Shown here: positions 9,617-18,198 of the stretch, one piece after another
How the letters are laid out: the number at the start of each line of letters is the position of its first letter
Numbering within the stretch: the first letter of the stretch is position 1
NCBI RefSeq assembly: GCF_000022365.1
Contig: NC_012804.1
Coordinates: 310,001 to 374,000, forward strand
DNA length: 64,000 bases
Source: Thermococcus gammatolerans EJ3
GTDB lineage: Archaea; Methanobacteriota_B; Thermococci; Thermococcales; Thermococcaceae
Direction: 5' to 3'
The notes under the pieces: model-generated
Database searches by the model: none
What the model was told of the DNA's origin: nothing
Seen by the model: only the letters and a program-made list of their open reading frames with translations
Program-made: the position numbers and the translations under genes

Positions 9617-10624
9617 ATGGCCGAGCCGGTGCTTAAAGTTGAAAACCTTAAGAAATACTTCCCGATTAAGAGGAGTTTCATCGATACCCTCAAGGGTGCT
9701 CCCCAGAGGTACGTCAAGGCCGTTGATGGCATAAGCTTTGAGATAGGGAAGCAGCAGGTCTTTGCCCTCGTCGGTGAAAGCGGCTGTGGTAAATCAACGA
9801 CAGGAAAGCTCATAGTTAAGTTACTTGAGCCAACCGACGGGAGAATATACCTTGAGGGGCAGGACGTTACAGACATAGTCACAAAGGAGGAGGTACTGGC
9901 TTACAGGCGTAAGGTTCAGATAATATTCCAGGATCCCTTCAGCTCTATGAACCCCCGTTTCAGGATCTTTGATATTCTCGAGGAGCCGCTTCTCATCCAC
10001 GGTATCGGTGAAACAAGGGCGGAGCGTGAGGAGCTGATCTACAAGGCCCTTGAGATGGTTAAGATAACCCCGCCGGAGGACTACGTTGGCAGGTTCCCGC
10101 ACATGCTATCCGGTGGTCAGAGACAGCGCGTTGCTATAGCCAGGGCCCTCATTCTCAACCCGACCTTCATCGTCGCCGACGAGCCGGTCTCGATGCTCGA
10201 CGTTTCAATCCGCGCCGAGATCCTTGAGCTGATGAAGGAACTCAAAGAAAAGATGGGCGTCACCTATCTCTACATCACCCACGACATGTCCACTGCAAGG
10301 TACTTCGCCGACTGGATGGCAGTCATGTACCTCGGAAGGATTGTGGAGATGGGTCCAGCAAAGCGCGTTATTGACAACCCGCTTCACCCGTATACAAGAG
10401 CCCTGCTTGCTGCAGTTCCGGAACCAAAGCCAGAGAGGAGAAAGGTCATCAAGGAACTTCCCATCAAGGGTGAGGTTCCAAGCGCCGCCAACGTTCCACC
10501 CGGATGCCGCTTCCACCCGAGGTGTATCTACGCCCAGAAGGGTCTGTGTGACGTTGAGCAGCCAAAGCTCATCGAGTACGAACACAACCACTGGGCCGAG
10601 TGCCATCTTGTGGGCAAGTTCTGA
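9617..10624 (+). CDS. dppF: Oligopeptide ABC transporter ATPase (DppF-like)
   Basis: This 335-residue second ATPase has Walker A GESGCGKSTTG, signature LSGGQRQRVAIARAL, Walker B FIVADEPVSMLD and ITHDM. The C-terminal Cys-rich extension is GCRFHPRCIYAQKGLC. It follows dppD after 10 bases, with GAGGTGTG before the ATG. It completes a binding protein, two-permease, two-ATPase operon. Confidence 0.94.
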   Translation: MAEPVLKVENLKKYFPIKRSFIDTLKGAPQRYVKAVDGISFEIGKQQVFALVGESGCGKSTTGKLIVKLLEPTDGRIYLEGQDVTDIVTKEEVLAYRRKVQIIFQDPFSSMNPRFRIFDILEEPLLIHGIGETRAEREELIYKALEMVKITPPEDYVGRFPHMLSGGQRQRVAIARALILNPTFIVADEPVSMLDVSIRAEILELMKELKEKMGVTYLYITHDMSTARYFADWMAVMYLGRIVEMGPAKRVIDNPLHPYTRALLAAVPEPKPERRKVIKELPIKGEVPSAANVPPGCRFHPRCIYAQKGLCDVEQPKLIEYEHNHWAECHLVGKF

Positions 10625-10653
10625 CCCTTCTTCACTTTTTATCGGTGGTCAAA

Positions 10654-11115
10654 ATGGTTCTCGAACCCCTGAGGCTAGCTTTTAGGTACCCTCACATCAA
10701 GGTGGGCTTTACCTTCCTCTTTCTAGCGCTTATTATAGCCCTTGCGGGGACCTATGGCGTTGATAAAAGCTACCACGAGAGCGGAACGCTTAAACCTGGA
10801 CTGAACGTGCTGGGCAACAGCAATTTTGAACGGGACTATTACTACTACAACCGAACTCTCGTGCTTAAATCAAAGTACGGCGAGGTTAAGGTCAACAACA
10901 TCACCTATCAGGTGTACGATACCCTTAACCTGACCCTGAACTCGCGGCCTCACGTTGAGCTTATTTCAGGGAACGTCAGTTATGATTACACTTCCCGGGC
11001 CGTTGACTACCCATTTGCACCTGCATCACTGATAGCCTTTGTGTTCTTCTTGACAGGACTGGTGCTCTCAGTGCTCGGTTACATGAGGATGATGAGCGAC
11101 CTTAGATCCGGGTGA
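10654..11115 (+). CDS. Small membrane protein of unknown function
   Basis: This is a 153-residue protein not assigned to a family. The ATG at 10654 has GGTGG just before it. A helix near residues 15-35 (GFTFLFLALIIALAGTYGV) and another near residues 120-145 flank about 85 mostly polar residues containing N-x-S/T sites, likely extracytoplasmic. It follows the dpp operon by 29 bases and precedes a DMT transporter by 9 bases. It could be an accessory of either or unrelated. Confidence 0.75.
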   Translation: MVLEPLRLAFRYPHIKVGFTFLFLALIIALAGTYGVDKSYHESGTLKPGLNVLGNSNFERDYYYYNRTLVLKSKYGEVKVNNITYQVYDTLNLTLNSRPHVELISGNVSYDYTSRAVDYPFAPASLIAFVFFLTGLVLSVLGYMRMMSDLRSG

Positions 11116-11124
11116 GGTGAGCCG

Positions 11125-11985
11125 ATGAAGCGCGGCTACATTCTCGTTTTTCTCGCCGCCTCAACCTGGGGAACGATAGGTATATTCGCCACTTACATCT
11201 ACCGCTACAAGGTTGATCCCTTTACGATGGTCTTCTGGCGCGTCCTCTTTGCGCTGGTAATCCTCGGCACTTACGTGTCCCTCTTCCTCCGCGAAAATCC
11301 CTTCATCCGCGAGAAGTTGTGGTTCTACGCGGTTTATGGCCTAGTTGGGGTCTTCGCCTTTTACACCCTCTACTTCTACACCGTCAAAATCTCCTCTGTC
11401 GGCTTCGCGGTTCTGCTCATTTACACCGCCCCGGCCTTCTCGGTAATCCTCGGCAGGCTGATCTTCAGGGAACCTATAACTGCTGAGAAGATAACCGCTC
11501 TGGTAATGGTTTTGGTGGGGGTCATCCTAGTTGCGGGAAACGTGGACTTCAAGGTGAGCAACGTTGCACTCCTTACGGGAATAGCGACGGGCTTCACCTA
11601 CGCTCTCTATGGAGTCCTGGCCAAGTTCGGTGTCAGAAACGAGAGGCCCGAGAGGGTTCTCTTCATGACCCTGCTCTTTGGCCTGCTCTTCCTAGCCCCC
11701 TTTTCGAAGTTCTCCGTTCCGACAGGTGCTATTCCCTACCTCCTCGGTCTGGCCTTCTTCCCGACTTTCCTTGGTTACACCCTTTACAACCACGCCCTCA
11801 AGGAAGTCGAGGTCAGCAGGGCCAGTATAGTGGCGACCGTTGAGCCGGTGGTGGCGATAGTCCTCGCGTACCTTCTCTTTGGAGAGAAGCTTACCCCACT
11901 CCAGCTCCTTGGTGGGACTCTCATAATAGGGGCCTCGGTCCTCGTGCACTTGAGGGAAGGGAGGAACGGGAGGGCTCAGATGTAA
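11125..11985 (+). CDS. DMT/EamA-family transporter
   Basis: This 286-residue integral membrane protein has ten predicted helices arranged as two EamA halves, starting LVFLAASTWGTIGIFATYIYR. The second half carries the typical ASIVATVEPVVAIVLAYLLFGE. These proteins usually export amino acids or other metabolites, but the substrate cannot be read from sequence. The stop overlaps the end of convergent glnA by 10 bases. It is the first of three EamA paralogues in the window. Confidence 0.9.
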   Translation: MKRGYILVFLAASTWGTIGIFATYIYRYKVDPFTMVFWRVLFALVILGTYVSLFLRENPFIREKLWFYAVYGLVGVFAFYTLYFYTVKISSVGFAVLLIYTAPAFSVILGRLIFREPITAEKITALVMVLVGVILVAGNVDFKVSNVALLTGIATGFTYALYGVLAKFGVRNERPERVLFMTLLFGLLFLAPFSKFSVPTGAIPYLLGLAFFPTFLGYTLYNHALKEVEVSRASIVATVEPVVAIVLAYLLFGEKLTPLQLLGGTLIIGASVLVHLREGRNGRAQM

Positions 11986-13316
11986 AAGTATCTCTCCAGC
12001 TCCCACTCGGTGACCTTCTTAGTCTCCAGTGGAAGCTCCCTGCTTTCAATGTATGCAACGTATTCACTCCACTCCCTCTCTTTGTAGGCTATGAAGTTCT
12101 CGTATGCCCCGGCCAGCGCTTCCTTGATTATTTTGTCCCTTCTGAGCTCTTCTAAAGCTTCTCCGAGGCTTCCTGGCAGGGTCTCGATTCCAGCTTTGTT
12201 CCTCTCCTCTTCGCTCATTTCGTAAACGTTGGTCTCGACGTATGCCTCTGGCTCGAGCTTCCTCTTGATTCCATCAAGGCCTGCTATGAGTACGGCGGCT
12301 ATGGCCAGATATGGGTTGGCACTCGGGTCGGGACAGCGGTACTCTATCCTGGCCCCGTTTCCAGAAAAGGCCGGGACGCGAATTAGTGTGCTCCTGTTCT
12401 TGTAACCCCAGCTGATGTAAACCGGTGCTTCATAGCCTGGAACGAGGCGCTTGTAGCTGTTTACGGTTGGATTGGTCAGCGCTGTTAGGGCCTTCGCGTG
12501 CTTAAGGATTCCCGCCATAAAGTGAAGCGCCGTTTCGCTCAGCCCGTCCTCGCCGATAAAAACGTTCTCTCCGTCCTTCCAGAGGCTTATGTGGAGGTGC
12601 ATCCCGTTGCCCGGATAGCCGTAGAGGGGCTTCGGCATGAACGTAGCGTGTAAACCGCGCATTTCAGCGACGGCCTTGACGATGTACTTGAAGCTCACGA
12701 TGTTGTCGGCCGTCTTGAGTGCCTCGTCGTAGCGGAAATCAATCTCGTGCTGAGCCTTTCCAACCTCGTGGTGGAGTACTTCGGGAATGAGACCAAAGGC
12801 CGGCATGTAGAGGGCTATCTCTCTCCTCAGCTCCCTCGCCTTGTCAAGGGCCACGAGGTCGAAGTAGCCCCCGATGTCAGGTATGTGGAGCTCCCAGGTT
12901 CCGTTCTTCTTTAGGATGTAGAACTCGGGCTCTGGCCCGATGTATGCATTAAACCCCTCCTTTTCAAGCATCTCGAGGGCCCTCTTAAGAACTCCCCTCG
13001 GGTCAGCCCCGTAGGGCTTTCCATCCTTGTAGATGTAGCCGTAGACCCTCGCTATACCCTCCCAGGGAACTTCAGCGTAGGTGCTTGGATCGGCTTTGAA
13101 AAGGAGGTCACTGTCCTCTATCCCCTGAAACCCAGCAATCGAGGAGCCATCGAAGGCTATGCCCTCCTCGATTGCCTCCTCGTATCTTGTTATCGGGATC
13201 TCCATCCCCTTTGGAATGCCGTTTATGTCCACGAAAACCAGTTGGATGAAGTGTGGCCTCGGTCTCTCCATCGGGAGTGCCCCAGTGGTTCCCCTGAGGC
13301 CCTTTATTTCGTTCAT
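11976..13316 (-). CDS. glnA: Glutamine synthetase type I
   Basis: This 446-residue enzyme makes glutamine from glutamate, ammonia and ATP. Visible motifs include IAFDGSSIAGF, PEPEFYIL, GKAQHEIDFRY, NGMHLHISLWKDG and the ATP-site block RVPAFSGNGARIEYRCPDPSANPYLA. The length fits the short archaeal/Gram-positive GSI-alpha type. GGTGG lies before the ATG. A TATA-like TTAAATAG on the minus strand about 60-70 bases upstream suggests a short leader. It is monocistronic and convergent with the EamA gene. Confidence 0.96.
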   Translation of the reverse strand: MNEIKGLRGTTGALPMERPRPHFIQLVFVDINGIPKGMEIPITRYEEAIEEGIAFDGSSIAGFQGIEDSDLLFKADPSTYAEVPWEGIARVYGYIYKDGKPYGADPRGVLKRALEMLEKEGFNAYIGPEPEFYILKKNGTWELHIPDIGGYFDLVALDKARELRREIALYMPAFGLIPEVLHHEVGKAQHEIDFRYDEALKTADNIVSFKYIVKAVAEMRGLHATFMPKPLYGYPGNGMHLHISLWKDGENVFIGEDGLSETALHFMAGILKHAKALTALTNPTVNSYKRLVPGYEAPVYISWGYKNRSTLIRVPAFSGNGARIEYRCPDPSANPYLAIAAVLIAGLDGIKRKLEPEAYVETNVYEMSEEERNKAGIETLPGSLGEALEELRRDKIIKEALAGAYENFIAYKEREWSEYVAYIESRELPLETKKVTEWELERYFYI

Positions 13317-13535
13317 TTTTGCACCACCTTTATGAATGTATGTTCATTATCATGACGCATTTTCTGAAAGATATGACCTATTTAACCTTTTTGAATGAAT
13401 TTTTGTCAGAACGGCAAAATTCTGGGGCAGGAACAGGTTTTGAGTTAAATTTGTTTATCAATATCATCTTTATGTCAAAAATAGACATTTTTGTGTTTAC
13501 CAAAGTTTTTCAGTTAAAGGCCCCTCTATATCACC

Positions 13536-13940
13536 ATGCCGACCGCCGAGGAGATACTCCAGAAGGAGATATTCAGGGTTAACCTTCACCTGCCGCGGAG
13601 GAGGGTTGCCCTTGGGGAGCTCCTCAATATGAAGGATCCAAGGGTAACCCTGAGGGATGGAAGCGATCATCACTTCAAGAGGGACGAGCTCTTGTACCTT
13701 GCCTCCCTCCTGGGAGATGAGTCAAGACTTCTTAAGCTCCCGATAATCCTTGAGATAAGCACCCTTAACCGGGGCTACTTCCGTGTCAGGGGGAGATTGG
13801 AGGTCAGGGTAATAGATGAGATCCTTGGTGAGTACGATCCCCTGAACGAGAAGACCGAGGCCCTGTATCCCAGATACCTCCTGCCCCGGATCAGAAGGCG
13901 TCTCCCAACCACGACAACGTATGCGTTTATATCGGAGTGA
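13536..13940 (+). CDS. UPF0216 (DUF61) family protein
   Basis: This is a 134-residue soluble protein. N-terminal PTAEEILQKEIFRVNLHLPRRRVALGELL and the FKRDEL and RGYFRVRG stretches match what I know of the archaeal UPF0216/DUF61 family, whose function is unknown. Its TGA shares one base with the ATG of the next gene, so the two are coupled. The 219 bases before it are AT-rich and hold the divergent glnA promoter. No firm promoter for this gene was recognised. Confidence 0.75.
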   Translation: MPTAEEILQKEIFRVNLHLPRRRVALGELLNMKDPRVTLRDGSDHHFKRDELLYLASLLGDESRLLKLPIILEISTLNRGYFRVRGRLEVRVIDEILGEYDPLNEKTEALYPRYLLPRIRRRLPTTTTYAFISE

Positions 13941-14230
13941 TGGAGATGGACGAAAACACGAGGATCCTGAGGGATTACTACTTCTTCACGATACCCCATA
14001 TAACCGTTTTTGCGGGGGCTGTGCTGGGCATCCTGTTCATCCTGAGGATAGACGTCCGGATGGCACTGGGGATCTTTGCCTTTCTCTATGGGCTCATGCT
14101 CCTTACCATCCATGCCATTGTTTTTCGGCACTTTCGCTCCAACATGATATACCGGCTGGGACTTCTTTTCTCCCTCGTTCTGGTCATGACAGGCCTCTTT
14201 TTAATGTACGCAAGTATCTCAAACCTTTAG
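13940..14230 (+). CDS. Small membrane protein, three helices
   Basis: This is a 96-residue protein of unknown function. The ATG at 13940 overlaps the previous stop by one base, and an alternative ATG lies two codons later. Three hydrophobic helices are seen at about 17-37, 43-62 and 71-93. A His/Arg patch (HAIVFRHFRSN) lies between the last two. Coupling to the DUF61 gene suggests they are made together. Confidence 0.7.
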   Translation: MEMDENTRILRDYYFFTIPHITVFAGAVLGILFILRIDVRMALGIFAFLYGLMLLTIHAIVFRHFRSNMIYRLGLLFSLVLVMTGLFLMYASISNL

Positions 14231-14248
14231 GGATTATTCTAAACCCTC

Positions 14249-14262
14249 GAAATATTTTTAAG
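14249..14262 (+). promoter_or_regulatory. TATA box of the surface-protein gene at 14300
   Basis: AATATTTTTAAG lies about 45 bases before the ATG at 14300. This predicts transcription start near 14280 and a leader of about 20 bases carrying AAGGTGGTG. Confidence 0.6.
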
Positions 14263-14299
14263 TCGGGCCGCTCCTATCATATCAGTCTCGAAGGTGGTG

Positions 14300-15985
14300 A
14301 TGGCTATGCGTTCGCTCGGGTTTTTAACTTTGATCGTGCTCTTTACGGCGCTATTCTCCCTTCCACCGGTTTCATCCAGCGATAATCCCTCCCTGACTAC
14401 GAGGGATGTAATAACGGTTCTCTCGGGGGAGTTCTTATCCGATTCGATTGAAGTTATCAACGAAGCCCCCTTCAACTTCACAGCCGTGGTTTACATCGAA
14501 TACACCGTCTCGGGCCGTCCGAAGGATCTGATAAACTTCACCCCAATCTACACTGTCTTTAAGAACTGGAAATCCGGCGAATCCCAGGAGCTTCCCTTCA
14601 ACATTTCCGTTTCCTCAAACGTTGCTCCCGGATTTTACAGCCTGATTCTCCACTTCAGGGGCATGGCTGAGGACGGTTCCCTCCACGATCTCATCCTTAA
14701 GGTGCCCCTTCGTGTCAGTGACAACCCGATAGTTTTAAAGTCTGCCCGGCTTTACATCCTTCAGAGGCCTAACGCACCCTCCCCTGATCCTTTCAACGGT
14801 GAAACCCTCGTCTTGAGGGCGACAGTAGAGAACATTGGGAACACTCCAACTGGCTTCGTCCACTGGACCAACGTTACCTTTCTCCCAACGGGTGAGCTTG
14901 TCTACACCGCCACCGGCCATTCAGTGATCTCTCCCGGCACTGTTAAGATCGAGAGGAGAATCCCCGTCGAATGGAACTGGAGAAGCGGTGACTACAACGT
15001 AACTTTCACGGTTTCGTCCATACGGGGCAAGGAATATTTCTGGCGTGTTATTCACGTCTCCACTGGCATCGATTACATTAACGTTTCCCTGAGCAGAGAC
15101 TCCGTTCTTCTAGGGGATGATCTGAAGGCATACGTTACCGTGCTCTCTGAGAGGGAACTGGAGGCCAACCTCAACGTCACGGTTTGGGGGGATGATTCCC
15201 TCGTGCTTTCCAAGGTTATTCCCCTTTCCCTACATCCCGGGGCTCAGGTTGTGGGGGTAGACCTGCCCACAAAGAAAACCGGGGAGCTAATGTTCATGAT
15301 GGAACTTTATCACGATAACGTTTCTCTTGCCAATACAACGGGAACCTACAGGGTCTTGGGTTATCCATTCATAGCCGGCTTGGGAAGGGAGTTAAACGGA
15401 AGTACCCTGAGACTTAAAGTGAATATCACGAACCCAAACGACATTTCCATGAAGGTTAGGCTCCTCTACAACCTGACCTCCAACGGTGTTCTCCTTTACT
15501 CTGACTCCAAGAGTTTGCTGCTGAGACCGGGCACCACCGTCGAGAGCTTTGATTTTCAGCTGGCATGGAACTCGACGGTTGAGTACAGCTTTATGCTTTT
15601 GGGGGATGGAAAAACATTCGATACCAAAACCGGCATCGTGAAAGTGCCTCCAAGGCCAGTTTCCACAGAATCGACGTCGTCAATGAACACGAGTTCCCAG
15701 ACCGGTGGTGGGGGAAAGGGTAGCTCAGTGACTTATGTGATTGTCGTTCTGGCGGTTATTGTTGTAGTTATCCTGGCAGCTGGCATCTTTCTAGGATCCC
15801 GTGAGGAGGAGGGGTACGTCAGTCCCTGGGAGAGGGCCCGGAAGCCCAGGGTTAGGCCCAGGCCGAAGAGAAAGTCTCCCCTTGGCAGGTTTAAGCGGCC
15901 GAAACTTCCAAGGTTCATCGAGAACAGGGAACTTCCGCGGAGGCTGAGGAGAAAACCCGTCTCCAAGGTCAGAAAGAAGAAATGA
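14300..15985 (+). CDS. Secreted/membrane-anchored beta-sandwich protein with basic tail
   Basis: This 561-residue protein starts with a signal peptide (AMRSLGFLTLIVLFTALFSL...). It then has about 430 beta-rich residues in CARDB/NEW3-like repeats (ATVENIGNTPTGFVHW, VNITNPNDISMKVRL) with many N-x-S/T sites. A Ser/Thr/Gly linker leads to one membrane helix (TYVIVVLAVIVVVILAAGIF). The last 65 or so residues are cytoplasmic and very rich in Arg, Lys and Pro. AAGGTGGTG precedes the start. The ectodomain suggests a cell-envelope role. The function is not known. Confidence 0.82.
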   Translation: MAMRSLGFLTLIVLFTALFSLPPVSSSDNPSLTTRDVITVLSGEFLSDSIEVINEAPFNFTAVVYIEYTVSGRPKDLINFTPIYTVFKNWKSGESQELPFNISVSSNVAPGFYSLILHFRGMAEDGSLHDLILKVPLRVSDNPIVLKSARLYILQRPNAPSPDPFNGETLVLRATVENIGNTPTGFVHWTNVTFLPTGELVYTATGHSVISPGTVKIERRIPVEWNWRSGDYNVTFTVSSIRGKEYFWRVIHVSTGIDYINVSLSRDSVLLGDDLKAYVTVLSERELEANLNVTVWGDDSLVLSKVIPLSLHPGAQVVGVDLPTKKTGELMFMMELYHDNVSLANTTGTYRVLGYPFIAGLGRELNGSTLRLKVNITNPNDISMKVRLLYNLTSNGVLLYSDSKSLLLRPGTTVESFDFQLAWNSTVEYSFMLLGDGKTFDTKTGIVKVPPRPVSTESTSSMNTSSQTGGGGKGSSVTYVIVVLAVIVVVILAAGIFLGSREEEGYVSPWERARKPRVRPRPKRKSPLGRFKRPKLPRFIENRELPRRLRRKPVSKVRKKK

Positions 15986-15992
15986 GCCAAAC

Positions 15993-16000
15993 CTTTTTAT
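15993..16000 (+). promoter_or_regulatory. TATA box of RNase P RNA
   Basis: CCTTTTTAT lies about 25 bases before the predicted 5' end of the RNA at 16023, overlapping the region just after the stop of the preceding gene. Confidence 0.65.
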
Positions 16001-16022
16001 TCTCCCTTTTCTACCCCCTCAC

Positions 16023-16346
16023 GGCGAGGGGGTCGGGGGCTCTCGGGGCACTCCCGAGGAAGTTCCGCCCACCGCACCGGGGCCGCGGTGCCGCAAGGCA
16101 CCTCCCGAGAGGGAGGGCAACGGCGCAGAAACGACACGGCCCCCGGGGGATGTGGATGACGCGTGCGAAGGGCCCGGCGACGGGCACCGAGCTAACCCGC
16201 AGACGATCCCGGGGGATGCGGTGAAACGGCCGTCCCGCGGGGTGCAAGGCCGTAGCTGGGGCGATGAGTTCCCGGTGTGAGCCCCGTGGTAGGCCGCTCA
16301 GTCGAATGCCCCCTTGATACAGAAGGCGGGCTACGACCCCCTCGCC
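16023..16346 (+). ncRNA. rnpB: RNase P RNA (archaeal type A)
   Basis: This GC-rich segment of about 324 nt matures the 5' ends of tRNAs with its protein partners. The ends GGCGAGGGGGTCG (16023-16035) and CGACCCCCTCGCC (16334-16346) are perfectly complementary and form helix P1. CCCGAGGAAGTTCCGCCC near 16054 fits conserved region I, and ACAGAAGGCGGGCTACGACC near 16319 fits conserved region V. The 3' end overlaps the last codons and stop of the convergent EamA gene by 16 bases. No real protein frame is present. Confidence 0.93.
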
Positions 16347-17176
16347 AAATCCAGCGCCGACGCAAGCAGAATGAGGGCGCCACCTATCACGGTCCTAACT
16401 CCCGGCACTTCTCCGAAGACCAAGAACGCGTAAACTATCGCGCTCAGCGGGTCAAGGTAGCTTAGCAGGGCGGCGTCCTTAACTTCCACCTTCTTCAGCC
16501 CGTCCATGTAGAGGTAGAGAGCTAAAACAGTATGCACGAGGACGAGAACCGCTATTGTCCACCAGACTGGGCTTCCAACGTTTTCAAGGACCACAAAAGG
16601 AATTAAAACGGCAGAAGCTATTGCCAGCTGGAGAAAGGTTAAGCTCTCCCCGTCAACGCCCCTCAGAAACCTGCCGAGGTTCGGAATCAGGGCGTAGAAG
16701 AGCGCTCCCAGAAACGCGAACACAATTCCTATGAAATCCCTGTCAGAGAGGCTGATTCTCTGAGACGAGGCTATGAGAAGCAGTCCCGTAAATGCTATGG
16801 CAAGGCTCAGAACCTTTCTCGCGTCGAGCCTTTCATGGAGAAAGCGCCACGAAATCAGCGTCGCCAGAACCGGGGCGGTGTAGTAAACGAGGACCGCGTT
16901 TGCAATGGTGGTGTGGTTGAAGGCCGTGAACAGGAAGACCCAGTTCAGAGCCAGCGCCGTCCCGAGCGCAAGCATATGATACGGCCTCTTTCTCAGCTCC
17001 CCCAAGGCATTTCCGAGCTTTCCCCTGAGGCCGAGGATTGGAAGAAGAACTACCGCTCCAAGCGAAACTCTGGAGAAGGCAACGCCCAGGCCAGAAAGCC
17101 CCGAGAGCCTGCCGAATATTCCGACGCTTCCCCATATAAGCATCGCAAGCGCTATCTGTGCCTTTCCTCGGTTCAT
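16331..17176 (-). CDS. DMT/EamA-family transporter in the primase operon
   Basis: This is a 281-residue ten-helix EamA protein. The ATG at 17176 overlaps the priS stop as ATGA, which favours it over an in-frame start 15 bases upstream. Two repeats are visible, beginning IALAMLIWGSVGIFGRLSG and ending SYLDPLSAIVYAFLVFGE. The substrate is unknown. Its tight coupling to priL-priS is surprising for a transporter. The stop codon lies inside the convergent RNase P RNA. Confidence 0.88.
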   Translation of the reverse strand: MNRGKAQIALAMLIWGSVGIFGRLSGLSGLGVAFSRVSLGAVVLLPILGLRGKLGNALGELRKRPYHMLALGTALALNWVFLFTAFNHTTIANAVLVYYTAPVLATLISWRFLHERLDARKVLSLAIAFTGLLLIASSQRISLSDRDFIGIVFAFLGALFYALIPNLGRFLRGVDGESLTFLQLAIASAVLIPFVVLENVGSPVWWTIAVLVLVHTVLALYLYMDGLKKVEVKDAALLSYLDPLSAIVYAFLVFGEVPGVRTVIGGALILLASALDLARGS

Positions 17177-18198
17177 AGTGAGCTCTCCCACTCCTCGTAC
17201 GCTTCCTTCACTTCCTCCTTCCTGAACTCGGGGACAGCGTCTCTGAAGGGGTTGAACTTCTCAAGCTTCCTCTCGTCGTCGCCGATGTAGGTCGTCACCA
17301 TCCCCACCTTGGAGTGGAGACTTGAGGGAACCCTTAGGATTCTTTTGAGGTCTATGGTGACCTTCCCGTCAAAGTATGCCCGTGAGAACGTCGTTGACAA
17401 CGAGAAGAGCCTCATGAGCGTTTTGTATCCAATACCCTGGGGAAATGCTGTTAACATGGCTTTCCTCACAAAGCCCTCGTAGATCTCATCCCTCTCCTCG
17501 AGAATGGCCTCCGCCTGTCTTCTTTTGATCCCCACGTTGAGCAGGTGGTTGAGGTTTATCCTCCTGAGAAAGTACCCGAAACGAAGCCTGAACACCCGGA
17601 AGTAGCCCGCGGAGAGCATTATCCTCCGGGACTGGACGTCCTCAAACGTTATCTCCTCGGCCGCGCTGACGTAGGCCAGAATCTTTTCCCTGGCCTTGGA
17701 GTCAAGATCGAGAACCCAGTCGTCGAGCACCCTTATGTGGTAACCCCTCCCGGAGTAAACCACGTGGATCTCCTCGAATCCAAAGTCCTCCTTCAGGATC
17801 GTGAGAGTGTCGAGAACGAGTTCTTTGGCGTCCTCAAGGCAGAGGGGACACACCTGGCCGCTGGGGTGCAGATCCATGCACCTCCTAAGGGGCAGGTCCT
17901 TTGCGTCTATGTCAAAGACGAGCTCGGCTCCGAGCCATCCCTCCATCTCGGAGGGCTTCTCGTAGAGTGCAACGCTTGAGAACATGGCGTAGGGAGCGGT
18001 GGCCTTTACGTAGTCTTCCAGATCCCTTACGTCGCTGAACTCGTTTTTCCTGTCGCTCGGGCCTTCCCCGGTGTGGTCAAAGCCGAACTCCCTGTTTTCG
18101 AGTGTTTCCACTATGAAGTCTGGCAGCATTTCCGCGCTCCATTCCCTCTGGTAGTAGGCCTTTCTTTCTTCTGGCGTGACCTCCCGAAACAGGCTCAT
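17173..18198 (-). CDS. priS: DNA primase small catalytic subunit PriS
   Basis: This 341-residue polymerase subunit synthesises primers for replication. The metal-binding pair is in ELVFDIDAKD near residue 95, and VYSGRGYHIRVLDDW carries the nucleotide-binding Ser/Arg/His. A zinc motif formed by CMDLHPSGQVCPLC lies between them. The ATG overlaps the priL stop by 4 bases and its own stop overlaps the EamA start. Confidence 0.96.
   Translation of the reverse strand: MSLFREVTPEERKAYYQREWSAEMLPDFIVETLENREFGFDHTGEGPSDRKNEFSDVRDLEDYVKATAPYAMFSSVALYEKPSEMEGWLGAELVFDIDAKDLPLRRCMDLHPSGQVCPLCLEDAKELVLDTLTILKEDFGFEEIHVVYSGRGYHIRVLDDWVLDLDSKAREKILAYVSAAEEITFEDVQSRRIMLSAGYFRVFRLRFGYFLRRINLNHLLNVGIKRRQAEAILEERDEIYEGFVRKAMLTAFPQGIGYKTLMRLFSLSTTFSRAYFDGKVTIDLKRILRVPSSLHSKVGMVTTYIGDDERKLEKFNPFRDAVPEFRKEEVKEAYEEWESSL

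Noticed and set aside
16011-16247. Short frames in the GC-rich segment after 16.0 kb
   Set aside because: RNase P RNA helices and conserved regions explain the composition. The frames have no start signals.
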